From: Channa striata
Taxonomy: Eukaryota > Chordata > Actinopteri > Anabantiformes > Channidae
NCBI GenBank assembly: GCA_033026295.1
Contig: CM065184.1
Coordinates: forward strand, 6,017,501-6,081,500
Length of the DNA: 64,000 nucleotides
Direction of reading: 5' to 3'
Shown piece by piece: positions 44,071 to 54,926 of this stretch. The notes below the pieces were generated by a model. That model worked only from the letters and a program-made list of their open reading frames with translations, was not told where the DNA came from and searched no databases. The position numbers were made by a program, and so were the translations under genes. Positions within the stretch are counted from its first letter, which is position 1, and each line of letters opens with the position of its first letter.

Positions 44071-47000
44071 GTAAGGCTTTTTTGGGGGGAATGAGGCTAT
44101 CACCATCTCCATGGCAGACAGCATGAATTCGAACCATGGCAGGAGATTGACAGATGCTCCTCTAGTCCTTCCCGTATTGCTCTAGTACCGCCTAGACTAC
44201 TGGACCATCTTCAGTTTTCCCCGTACAGATGGTTCGACTCTGTTTGGCCGCCGTAATGCATGTTTGACATTCGCAACAACACTCTTCACACACACCAGTG
44301 GCTCCTGCCTTGGCTGCTCATTAGCTTCAATTGAAAGTGCTCCCCCGATTCGAGGCGGCGGTTTCCCGTCCGAGTGGCGCTCTCCTCCACCTGTGGGAAG
44401 TAAGCTAACCCCGCTGCGAGCCGCCTTACGAACTGAGTAAGGCGGTTCGGAACCAGCCAAACCGCAGTCACACCTGCCGGAGAAACGAAGACCCGGGGGT
44501 CGCCTCGTAGTTTTCAATATGCCTTTTTTATTTCTGCCTTTCAAACTCCACGGAAATGTGCCAACATAGGCATGTTGTCCACAGCAACGAGAGAGGACAT
44601 GTCACTTTTATCTTTAACTGTGAGTTTCGTTTCTGGGGAACTTTTGTCCCAGCAGCTGCAGCTCAGGTGCTGTTAATCGCATCATCTCGTGGAGGCTCCA
44701 TTACGCCACCTGCACCACATTGTTTGCGGTGATGCACATTATGCAACTTTCGGTCTCCAAACAAATAAAACAGAACCAGATTAAAAGTGTGTGTGTGTGT
44801 TGTCATATCTCATTGGCTGTAGTGCATAACTGCTTCAGTTTCGTGACGTGCTTCATTAATACCTGATATCTATAAAAAATGTTTTTTTTTGCTAGTGTTT
44901 TTTGTGTGCATGAAATACTTCAGTTCAGTCAGTGCCACTGGTTCACATTTTTTGTAAAGATTTAATTTTCTTTACTGTTATAAAAATTCTCCATGGAAAG
45001 GTAATAATTAATTGTAGCCATATGTTTTTGTTATAGCAGCTAAGACAAAATATAGAAAATTCTGAAACATAAGGAATTTAATAACCTCAGTCTGTTGCTT
45101 TGAAATAAAATGTTTTACCAAAAATAATAAATAATAGTATGTCATGGTGGCACCTGTGGTTGGTCCTAAAATTGAGAAAAGTTAACAGAGTGCAGATTAT
45201 TCTTAAGTTGGAAAACCTTTGTAGACAGTGTACAGTGACTTCACTTCCTATCCAGAAGTCACCCAGTAAAGGAAAAACCTATCGACATCAGTGATGTTGG
45301 GGCTCCAGCAACATTTCCTGTAAACAATTATTTTTATAACATATTTTAAGTCCGCACTGTTCTCATAGCAACTAAGCTAAGCTTTCGGATTCTGGACTAA
45401 AACTTGTACATAGTGACAAAGCACTTTAGTCTAGAGAGCTTTGCTGTGTTCAGCCTGTAAACACCCTTTTTATTCATCCATGTAGAAAAGCAGCCTTGGA
45501 AACATGAGTGGACATAAGGGAGAGGGAAATACATGATAGAATGGCTATCCCCCAGTGCAAAAATAACTTTAATGCAAATCAGACCTGCTGTGGCAATGCA
45601 CCTAAAGAGGAAATGTATTTTTCAATAGACAGCGCTTACCAGCTCATTATTTTAGCTCTTAAAAGGCACGTTTCTTGGTCCCTTTCATAAAATATAGCAC
45701 AAAATTCCTATAATTATCAGAGCCTAGATGTCATCATTTTGTTGTAAGAAGAGCCTTGCATATAATGTTGTTTAGATTTTATTTTATGTTTTTGTGTCAC
45801 ATTCAGTTTGTGTAAACTGATATGCCCAGGGGATGTCTCAATTGGCCAAACTGTTTGCTCTGCAGTATTTATGTGGTGATGATTTCACAGTGAGGCAACT
45901 AGGATAGAGCTTGGTTTGCAGAACATCCCAGGGCTTTCTAGAGAAACGGTAGCAAGCTGGGTGTCCTTTGCAGACAATGTGGAGATGAACCTGAGGACAA
46001 AAGCTGTGAGGATTACAGAGTGATACAGTGCAGAGGTTAAGTGCCAGCTGTGTGATGTAGTAATGGCAGCCAATTAACTGTATAGCAGAGTTTGTTGTAA
46101 AACCAAAAACATCTAATAATAAAAAGTGTGTGTGCTGCTTGCGTGAAGCTTAGGGAACCAGTCATAGAAGTACAGTCGTTATGCCAAAGTTTGTTTCTCT
46201 GTTCATTTAAATATTTTTGTCATATAAGCAGACAGTGGAGGACATGCTACAGAACAGTAGCAAGACTTGCACTGAAACCAACATGGTGCCATTGTGCACT
46301 GGTTGTCAGCTGAGACCCATGGAGACACCAGAGTGTGCAGCCAGTTTCATTTAGAATATATCCATTACCAAAAAAGGACTACTAATAAGTGAAGTTGAGT
46401 GGTGCTAAGGTGGTGACTGGAATGAGAGTTAGTGTAGTTTTGGGTCTGCATGTCTCGTGCCATAAGAGCACAGTCAACTTCGTTGGGTAAATGTCGAACA
46501 GTTACCCTACTGAAGTGTGTTTGAGGAAGACTGTGCTCCTACCAGCTTTCGGGATGATCCTGCAGGATCCCATTATCAAATATTTAGTGTGTAACGTCTT
46601 TAAAAATAGTGAAATAATATTCTAAATGGGCTCCAAAACCTTTAACTTATTAGGAAGAGGTGCTTTCAAAACTCGTTGTTACCCAGACTTGCAGCTCTGG
46701 AAGTACAGATTTTATTTTTTGACCATGGGTTGCCATTCTCACAAGTTAGACAATTTTAATTATTTCTGCTTTATTAGTAACTTTAGCAGCATTCACTTTT
46801 GTTGTAACATGATCACTGCCAATACCTGACGACCTTTGCAGAACATGCACATTTCCGTATAGCAGAGGGAAGAACATTGTGTCATAGCTTTAAAGATCAC
46901 ATGTTTCATTAAGTACATTCTCACATCAAGGTAGAGTTCAAACTCGACTTGATATGTTAATGATGCTGTGTCCAACTCAGGCAGATTGGAGAAGGAAGTC

Positions 47001-49305
47001 TCTGGTCAGAGGCTAAACCTGAGTTGAGGCAAGACATTCCAGTGTTTGATATAATTGGTCAGTTAAAGTAAAGAAAATACACTGCAGCCACTGCAGTCAA
47101 TTACTCTGATTCTCATTACTTGTGTTTGTGCTAGTACCAAGTGTATGTTTTTTTTTTTTTTTTTTTTTCTTATTTCTGTTGTTCTTTATTATTTGTGTAC
47201 CGGCATTATTATAAATTCTGTTTACTTTCTTTCAGAGAGACTGATGCGTCTAGAATTGGAGGAGAGGCGCAAGGAGTATCGTCGTCAAGATTTTATATCT
47301 CTAGACAAGATTCCAACCTGGAGAGAGGAAAATGGATGTAAGAGAGACTTCTTAGTGTCTGAGATGCTAAATGTCTTAAGTTGGTTATGACTCATAAACC
47401 AAGATATGTTTACACAGCCAAGCCAAAAAATAGTTATTCAATATTTATAGCCTCAAGACACAGTTTTGTGTTTCAAGTATTTTTCTCATATTTTTGCATT
47501 TAGCCACACTTTCTTGTCACATGAAAGAAAACCATACTAAGGACCCCCTGGCTGTGCAAAAGAAGTAAGACGAGAGGTAGAAGTTTTGTGGGGGAAAGGC
47601 AGAACAAGGCTTATGTTTATTTCAGATCGGTCTTAAGTGGATGCTCCGATGTTCTCCCAGCCCCACAGCCAATGAGGCATTAAACACACACAGGAAAGGA
47701 GTGAAGAGGTGTCATAGGCAAAGTTACTCTGATAAGCATTAAAACCACCAGTTTTTTTTTTTTTTTTTTTTTCCGTGGCTGTTTACCATACATTTTTCTT
47801 GATACATTTCTGTTCAGCCTGTGAGCTGTTGATCATCAGCAGTTCTGCGCACAATTTAAAAACGAGTTTTTGATGTATATTGGTCTAGATCATTCAGGTG
47901 TGTTTTAACACAATGCCAATTACTTCAAGATATTTCTGCTAAAGGTGAGCCCCCCCCAAAGTAAATAATGGCACAGTGAAAAAATGTTACTGGTTACCTG
48001 TTTGTGTAAGGTCCTTTAAGAAAAAATGCAGATTTTTCTTATCTGTTAATGCACAAACCAATTTTCCAAATTTCCATTAGAAATGGCATTTGGAAAATTA
48101 AGAAAAGATGATACATTTATGTTAAATGTTAAAAACTTTTTTTTTTTAACCATAAACTCATAAAAGTAGACTTTAAGTGAAATGTAAGAAATGTTGACAC
48201 AGAAAAGATTAAAAGCTGAAGAAACCACATCATACTTAAAATGAATTTACACTGTCAAATAGAATAGAAATTGTTGGTGATATTTGATTTTCTGGTAGCA
48301 TTTATGGAAAAAAAAATGTCATGCTACAGCAAACAGTGCATTTGAGTAGAAGCATGTAATTTCTTTATGTCAATTAATTGAAACAAAAGCTACCAACAGA
48401 GAAGGGTGTACTGCCACAAAAAGTGTCAATATCTGAAATATCTTGTTAGTTGTTAGTTGCGGTCTTGGTCTTTTGATGTCAAATGTCAAAAAGCATGATG
48501 AATAGGACCGTTTCAATAGAACCAGAACATTTAGTGGTCGATTCATGTATCAGACACTCAGATTTTTGCTGTCAATCACCTAGTTTGAGAACACCATGTT
48601 ATGCACAAGTACTGAAACATTGATCTGTTGGACATGGGCATTCAAAAGTTCAGAGAAGCTCAAAATACGTTCACCCATAAAGGCTATAGTGCATGTAGTG
48701 TTGTACATGAGGACACTTTGACATACTGTATGGACGTACTGTATGGAGCTGGGGATTTAACATGAGTCATATAGGTCACTATATGAACTATACTATACTT
48801 TCTTGGAGGCTCTTGTATCCTCTAATTTTCATATCATTTGGAATGAAACTGAGCCGCTGATTGAGCTTCTTGACATTTCTTGGCTCAACTCTTAGAGGAA
48901 CTATACTTGCACAACAGTATGTTTAAACTTGTTTGACTTCTTTGTGCCGTACTTATTGGTACAATAAATTGTTACGACAAATATTTGTCACTGACAGAAG
49001 GAAATACAAATGACTGTTTCAGGCTAAAATTGCCATTGTGCAGTATGTTCAGTATTGTCTTTCGTTATATTTTAATTATTTTTTTTAGGAAGTATTGACT
49101 TGTAGGCACTGGATTAGTGAACTAATTGATTCAGAATTTTTATGTCCTTGAATTAATGCAACAAGTTTAATTATATATTTTTTTATTTCAGCCAATGACA
49201 AAGAAGAAGGGAAGGTGCTGAAAAGTGGCAGAGGAATAAATGATAAAGTATCTCTCTACAAAGGAGATATTACAGTCTTGGAGGTGGACGCCATAGTCAA
49301 TGCTG
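44034..49305 (+). CDS. macrod2: MACROD2 macro-domain ADP-ribosylhydrolase, 5' part (continues past window)
   Basis: MACROD2 removes mono-ADP-ribose from acidic residues and hydrolyses O-acetyl-ADP-ribose. Coding exons 44034-44070, 47236-47337 and 49192-49305 join in phase to the first 84 residues. These are a lysine-rich N-terminus, the LELEERRKEYRRQDFISL helix region, and the macro-domain beginning KVSLYKGDIT and VDAIVNA at about 65-84. The exon 3 donor falls inside the NAAN motif; the catalytic remainder, including the glycine-rich loop, is not found before base 64000. FLRT3, nested in a MACROD2 intron in human, is also not in this part. The start has A at -3; the frame upstream is open to a TAG at 43887 but has no other ATG. 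Confidence 0.93.
44417..44449. repeat. 13-bp stem hairpin in macrod2 CpG island
   Basis: CGAGCCGCCTTAC and GTAAGGCGGTTCG pair across a 7-base loop with twelve Watson-Crick pairs and one G-T wobble, the central nine pairs being perfect. It is GC-rich and lies 350 bases into intron 1. Confidence 0.85.
47148..47168. repeat. T21 tract upstream of macrod2 exon 2
   Basis: Twenty-one consecutive T bases ending 67 bases before the exon 2 acceptor. Confidence 0.95.
47236..47337 (+). CDS. macrod2: macrod2 coding exon 2
   Basis: Encodes ERLMRLELEERRKEYRRQDF and the SLDKIPTWREENG region, phase 1 to 1, acceptor TTTCAG, donor GTAAGA. A T21 tract ends 67 bases before the exon. Confidence 0.93.
47338..49191 (+). 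other. macrod2 intron 2
   Basis: 1.85 kb, AT-rich, with the second T21 tract and a short direct repeat around GTACTGTATGGA near 48725-48745. No exon was recognised. Confidence 0.5.
47752..47772. repeat. T21 tract downstream of macrod2 exon 2
   Basis: A second run of twenty-one T bases, 415 bases after exon 2 and in the same orientation as the first. Confidence 0.95.
49192..49305 (+). CDS. macrod2: macrod2 coding exon 3 (macro-domain start)
   Basis: Encodes a variable acidic-lysine linker, then KVSLYKGDITVLEVDAIVNA. Phase 1 to 1, donor GTAAGT. Confidence 0.94.
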
Positions 49306-50459
49306 GTAAGTACTATGCCTTTGCAAAGTGCTGGTGTTGGAAAACGGTTCAGCAGCTCAGCTGTAAAATTGTCCTTGGTTGCCCTCTGCTGTTAAATTTC
49401 AGAAAGTGTTGGGTCTTGAGGCGTTGCACAATTGAGGAGTGTGATTGACTGGACATCTGCTCTTGTTGAGTCAGCTTTTTCCTGATTTCCCTGTAGGCTG
49501 AAATCCAGTCAATGTTTATATTATGTTCTCAAATGTTCTTACTTAACTTTTAAAGTTGTTTGCAGTTCAGCTCTTTTAGTACCCTGAGCCAAGGCCAGTG
49601 ACTGAAATAGCTGGCTGTTCGGTTCACTTTGTCATTAATGCCACATGTATGTGCTGTAGTGATCAGTGGTTTTTAGCCAGTGCTGGTACATGAGGAAACT
49701 TTGTGTAGGTCTTTATTGTGAGTAAAATAAAGACTGTAGAAGGATAGTGGGTTAGCCGAAATGCCTTTTTCAGAGATTTGTGCTACTGTTATGTAATTTT
49801 CTGCAGTCTCCTTACAACCTACACATGTAGTCAGAGGTGCTATAAATTGCTTTACCTGTTGCAAACTTATGTTTAGAACCATTTTAGAGTTATGGTTTAC
49901 GGTGGATAGTCCTTCATTATAACCGTATAGCAGCAGTTTATTCTCATGGCCTAATTCTGTGTCCTGCAATTAAGTTACTAACTTTTCCTTGCAGTATTTG
50001 CTAACCCGTACATATCCACATTACCGTCTACTAAGCAGTGTGCATCTTGTGTGAAATTAAATCTCTATAATTTATGCAAGATTAATAGATGTGAAAAACA
50101 TGCTGCTCTGTTGGATAGGCTAATGAATTTAATCTATTATGTAAATACTACTGAAGACGGAACAAGATATGACATGCTATTCTACTATAACTCATCACCT
50201 GCATCATGCAAAAAACAAAGGTGTAGTTTACAACACCTACTGTAAATGTCATGTTTAGACCATTTGTACCTTATAGTGGTTATTATGAAATTCATTATGA
50301 ATTTTTGATTAGTTCAAATCTTAGACTAGCATGTAACCCTCTTTTGAATGTAAGATTCTCCAATTTTATTGCAAAAATGATAAATCTGTGTCCTTTACAA
50401 TCAGTATGTGAGAATGAAAATGGCTTTCAGAATTGGACATTGAAGGCATTTGTTTTAAA

Positions 50460-50740
50460 CTGTTGAATACTATTGCAGCAAAGCAGGCAGTTTTCTGGCA
50501 GTTTATGCTGCCAGACATCCAGCCCCTGATTGAGCTGCATGTTGGCCGGGAGGCAATTCATTCTGTTTAGCAGGCTGTCAGAAGGTCTGAAAGGTCGAAA
50601 GTATTGCTGAAGCCCTGTATAATTTTCCGAAGGTCTCAGCAGTTGGCCCACTGCTATTCTATTCATTCTGCAGGACCAATTGTCTTTGTGGTTGGACTGA
50701 TAAGAACACATAGTGGTGGGCTGTCCAGTCATGTCCACCT
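50460..50740. promoter_or_regulatory. candidate conserved noncoding block, macrod2 intron 3
   Basis: About 280 bases of balanced, nonrepetitive sequence with GCAGTTTATGCTGCC and CAGCCCCTGATTGAGCTGC-type stretches, set in T-rich DNA. The minus-strand open frame here shows no recognised protein. The call rests on pattern only. Confidence 0.3.
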
Positions 50741-53446
50741 TTTATAACAGCTCTATTCAACAAAAGGAATATATAATAAATGTAAATTTTGATGCAACTA
50801 GATAATTTGGTCATTGGTAAAATACACAGTTTTGCAGAATGGCACTATGCTCTATAAATTATATGTATATCTTTTTTTGTTGAATAGAGGGATTGTGCTC
50901 TGGTTTGTTGTGGCTCAATTCCAAATTTTAGTGAATAAGACAATTCAGAGCTTCATATGAACAAACAAGGCGAATGTGATGCAGTGTACATTGATAAGAT
51001 CTAGTAGTTGGCTCAACTTCTTGCGTTTCATCTGTTCACTGTTTCCAATCTCCAGCTTGCAATACTTCCGTTTTGACATGCTGCTTTTTATCTAAGTTTG
51101 GAACTAGTATAGTGTGGTGTATAAAGTGTGGGCCTTTGTGAGCAACCATATTAATCTAAGCTCAAATCTTAATAAACTGTCATACGGTCTTATCTGTTAG
51201 TGATGCTACATATGTAAATTACATATGTAAAATGTGCAGAAAATCATGGACTCTTTTGCGTTCTTTACATGCTGTATACATCTGTTCTCTGTACGCTTCC
51301 ATGTCATCAGTGGGTTTTAAGGTTTCATTCAAATTACTGTCTTTAAAATGTTTAGAGGAATATGGATAAATGTCACTTTTTCAGAAAATACAGTAAGAAA
51401 AGAATTGTATTTCTGGTTGGTGACATGCATGCTTCTTTTTTATTATTTTTAAATCACATAAAATTTTTGTGTAATGGCTTAGAAAACCTACAACACAATT
51501 GTATGAGCACAAGATAGACAGGATGTACTGTGTATTCACAAGGAGCTAAAGGTGAGTAGAATGACAATTTTGAATAGATTTTCATCCGTCAAGTCAAAAG
51601 CACAACTTGTGCAGAAAGACTTTTCTGTGACGGCAGCAGCATAGGAGTTGCAAAGGAAAGATGTTTTAGGGAATATTAGGGAACATGAGCCAACTTGGTA
51701 CTGCTGTTTATGGTGGATGCCTTAAGCTTTCAGAGTGTGTCAAGTTACTTTATGTCTCACATTAAAGTTTAATTATTAGGCTCATTGAGTTTTTAATTCT
51801 TTTTAAATTCTGTTTGGCTTGAGGTTAGACAGGAAGTGCTCAAACTGTCACCTGGATAAAAGCCTGGAGAGAGAAGGACAGGACCTGTGGTGACAATTGG
51901 TAAACTGCAGGGGTGGAGGGCAGGATGGCCATATCATGACAAGGTGGCTTGGACTGCAGCATCCTGCCATGGCAGATGGCCTGACTCACCTACTGTTGAG
52001 AGTAATCCACCACACTGTATAATTGATGCTCTTCCTGCTTCTTTTTCGTCATACGCGGCATAGCCCGATTGTGGATTACCGTTTTTGCACAATTTCTAGA
52101 TTGAATTGTCAGGTGCCGACCTCTTTTGTCATGGGTATGAAAGTCTTTCTGCCTGCCTAAGACTCCTGTACAGGGGGCATTTTTCGCTTTTGTCTGATGG
52201 CTACAGGGTCTTCACTAGGAAAGCAATTATGCTGTGGTGTTCTATAATTTTTACAAATATCCAGCAATTTTCCTGCTATATTGACTCTTGCAGCCAATGT
52301 CTTTAAATTATATCTTTGTATTGATATTGGACAATTATTGGAAGGAGAGCCTATCACTGTTGGGTTAAAAGGATGTTTAAACTGGATTTTAAATTTTGAT
52401 GTCATTACTTTTACGTGGCAAAAGAGTTCATGTGTGTCACAATTGGGTTGCAAAATAAAGAGTGTTCTACATATTGATGACTGTAGTAATTATACACAGG
52501 AAGTGATTCCTAACCCATTACCTGCTGTAAACCTTTTCCATCTTACTGTATTAGGTCATCTTTTTACAAGAGCCAATTTGGTGTGCACGGGGAATACGGT
52601 TATGAATGCTATAAAGAACGTGACAGGATTCAGATGAGTGTGAGAAGGGCAATTGGTATTCAGTTGTATGGAGATGCTTGTACTGCAGTCATCACAGGTT
52701 TGATGAGACTGGTGACCCTGGGGGGCAGATTTCTACCATCCAGAGGAGACTGACTTGTATAAGGGTTTTTCTTCATATATGCAGTCAGTTCAAATGGTGT
52801 CTGCAAGGCTGCTTGGCACACAGGCACCATTGTTTGCGTTCATGGTCATTCATGTATAACACATGGTACAAAAGGCTGCGTTGTCTAGTCGAACATACAA
52901 CACAATTGTTATATTTCACAAAGTACTTTTTTTTTTTTTATGTCACTGTTAAACCCTGAGTATTTTGTCTCTTCTTTTATAAGCTTTTTTAGGCTAAGAT
53001 TTAAATGTGAAATAAAATATTTAGCTGAATTTGACTCTTCTAACATTATTCATATTAAAAGGTCTTGTTTTGTTTATTTTGTTATTTTGTTTATTCTGCT
53101 GATTATTTTGTTTAGTGATGAGGTATGTAATGGTTCTGCTTTACCACTTAAATCCACAGTAGTGACAGCGCAGCAGCAGTGCAGGATGACAGTTGTGTAG
53201 TGCCCAGAGAATATTATTTGCTTCTCTGAATCAAAGTCTTAATGGACACCACTTATTTATTAGGGCTGACTGTCTGTGCTCTTATAATATTTTGGGCTTC
53301 TCACAATTTGTGAATAGGATACCTTTTATTCTGTCACTGTGTTCTTGGTCTATAGCCAGACTCCAAAAATCCAGAATTTCATTGTGACTCTTACCAACTT
53401 TTGGGCACTTTTGAGGGTCTTGTATCAATATTCAACAACATTCTCC

Positions 53447-53550
53447 TTTTTTTTTTTTTATTTTTTTTTTTTTTATTTATTTATTTATTTTAGTTCCTAT
53501 CTATATCTATATCTATATATATTTATTACATATGTTTATTACATATGTTT
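53447..53550. repeat. T-rich, TTTA/TATC simple repeat
   Basis: A T13 run, further T and TTTA units, then TATC and two direct copies of TTTATTACATATG. Confidence 0.85.
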
Positions 53551-53739
53551 AAAATTTACAGTATTTATAATTATATATTATATCTATTACTGTTATGAAA
53601 TGGGGGCAGTTTAAGGTGTTACTGAATAGACTGTCGCCACTAAGCCCAAACGAGCAATTGCCAGCCTATCATACCACGCCCAAACTGGCATAATTGTTTT
53701 TCTTTTTTCTAGTGTTTTTTTTATTTTATTTTTTTTATG

Positions 53740-53751
53740 CCCCCCCCCCCC
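53740..53751. repeat. poly(C) tract
   Basis: Twelve consecutive C bases preceded by T-rich sequence; slippage-prone. Confidence 0.9.
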
Positions 53752-54891
53752 TTAAAGCCGATTTTGGTTTTGCCTCCGCCTGTTTAGGGCACTTGTCAGA
53801 GTAGACTCTTCATTAGATTTTCTGCCAGGCCATGGATGTGCTGCACAACACACACTGTCCCCGGAGAGTCTGGCTCGACAGATCTATCGGTCTCTCTGCA
53901 GATTCTCGCTCTGTGCCGTAACCTCCCTGAGTGATGCAGCTATGCTCCCAGCAGTATGACTGCAATTCAGGTTCCCTTACGGTCTGTCAGTTGCATATAC
54001 TAGCACGAACACACACACACACACACCTATACCGGATGGCCACTGGATCTTACACTAAAAAGTCTGGTTAAGCGTATTAGCTCTCAGAAGGAAACAAGAC
54101 AAGGACAGGGTTTCTCTGCCATCAGGTTCTAAACCTGAGCTGAGGTGACAAACAAGCCAGTGAGTTTCCCTTTCTTTCCATTTCAGCTTGAGTTTCCCCA
54201 CTCATAGCGTCCAGATTGTGAGCAGTGTTGAAGCCTGCTTCAGTGTTTAAATAAACAATTTGTTGTCCAATCTCTGTGAAAAACATTATGGCCAAATAGA
54301 AATAATTTTTCACAAGGCTAATGGGGACAAAGAAATCATGGGAATCTCTGCTGTCAGTGTGTATTCGGGTGGGACTCAGAGAAATTTCTCTCATTACTTG
54401 GACACTCATAGGAAAAAATGTTAAATGAAAGTGACTCTGTCTTTTGAAACTGTCAAGACAAGTACTAATGAAGTGGCCTGTCATTCACATCAGGTTCTCA
54501 CTTGTCTCCCCAGTGGACAGAGAGAACCTCAAGTCCTCAAGGTCAGAGATTGTGTTTGCATCCCTGCTTTTCTTCCTACTCTCTTCCTCTTCCCTTTTTC
54601 CACCACCTCCACCCTGACCTGAAACAAACATTTGTAGATGCCCTGTGCTACACACACACCAGTTCCCATCCATCAAGCCTGTGAATGATTGAAAGGATAT
54701 TCAGATGGGGAAAATGAGGAAGAAGTCTCCCAACACACTTTTACTACTTTGGTAATCGTAATAAATAATATAGATGTCAATTCTAATTAATCGAATATAA
54801 AATGATGCCAATTGACTTGCAATAATACTACTATCCACATGAGAAAGTGTCTGTGGGTTTTAATGTTTGCATGATCTTCTAAAGCAAGTGA

Positions 54892-54926
54892 ATATATACA
54901 TATATGTGTATATATATATATATATA
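54892..54926. repeat. (TA)n microsatellite
   Basis: Interrupted TA/CA/TG alternation ending in about ten TA units. Confidence 0.85.

Larger units (their letters stand above)
44071..47235 (+). other. macrod2 intron 1
   Basis: 3.2 kb. The first 500 bases continue the CpG-rich promoter and hold a strong hairpin at 44417-44449; the rest is AT-rich. No other exon was recognised. Confidence 0.5.

Noticed and set aside
44120..44240. GTTCGA-type stretches resembling a tRNA T-loop
   Set aside because: No cloverleaf stems could be drawn around them.
44197..44544. 115-codon minus-strand frame in macrod2 intron 1
   Set aside because: Arginine-rich product of CpG-island sequence; it spans the hairpin and has no recognisable domain.
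49215..49448. Open frame running from macrod2 exon 3 into intron 3
   Set aside because: Read-through past a strong GTAAGT donor. The family protein continues with a different sequence after VNA.
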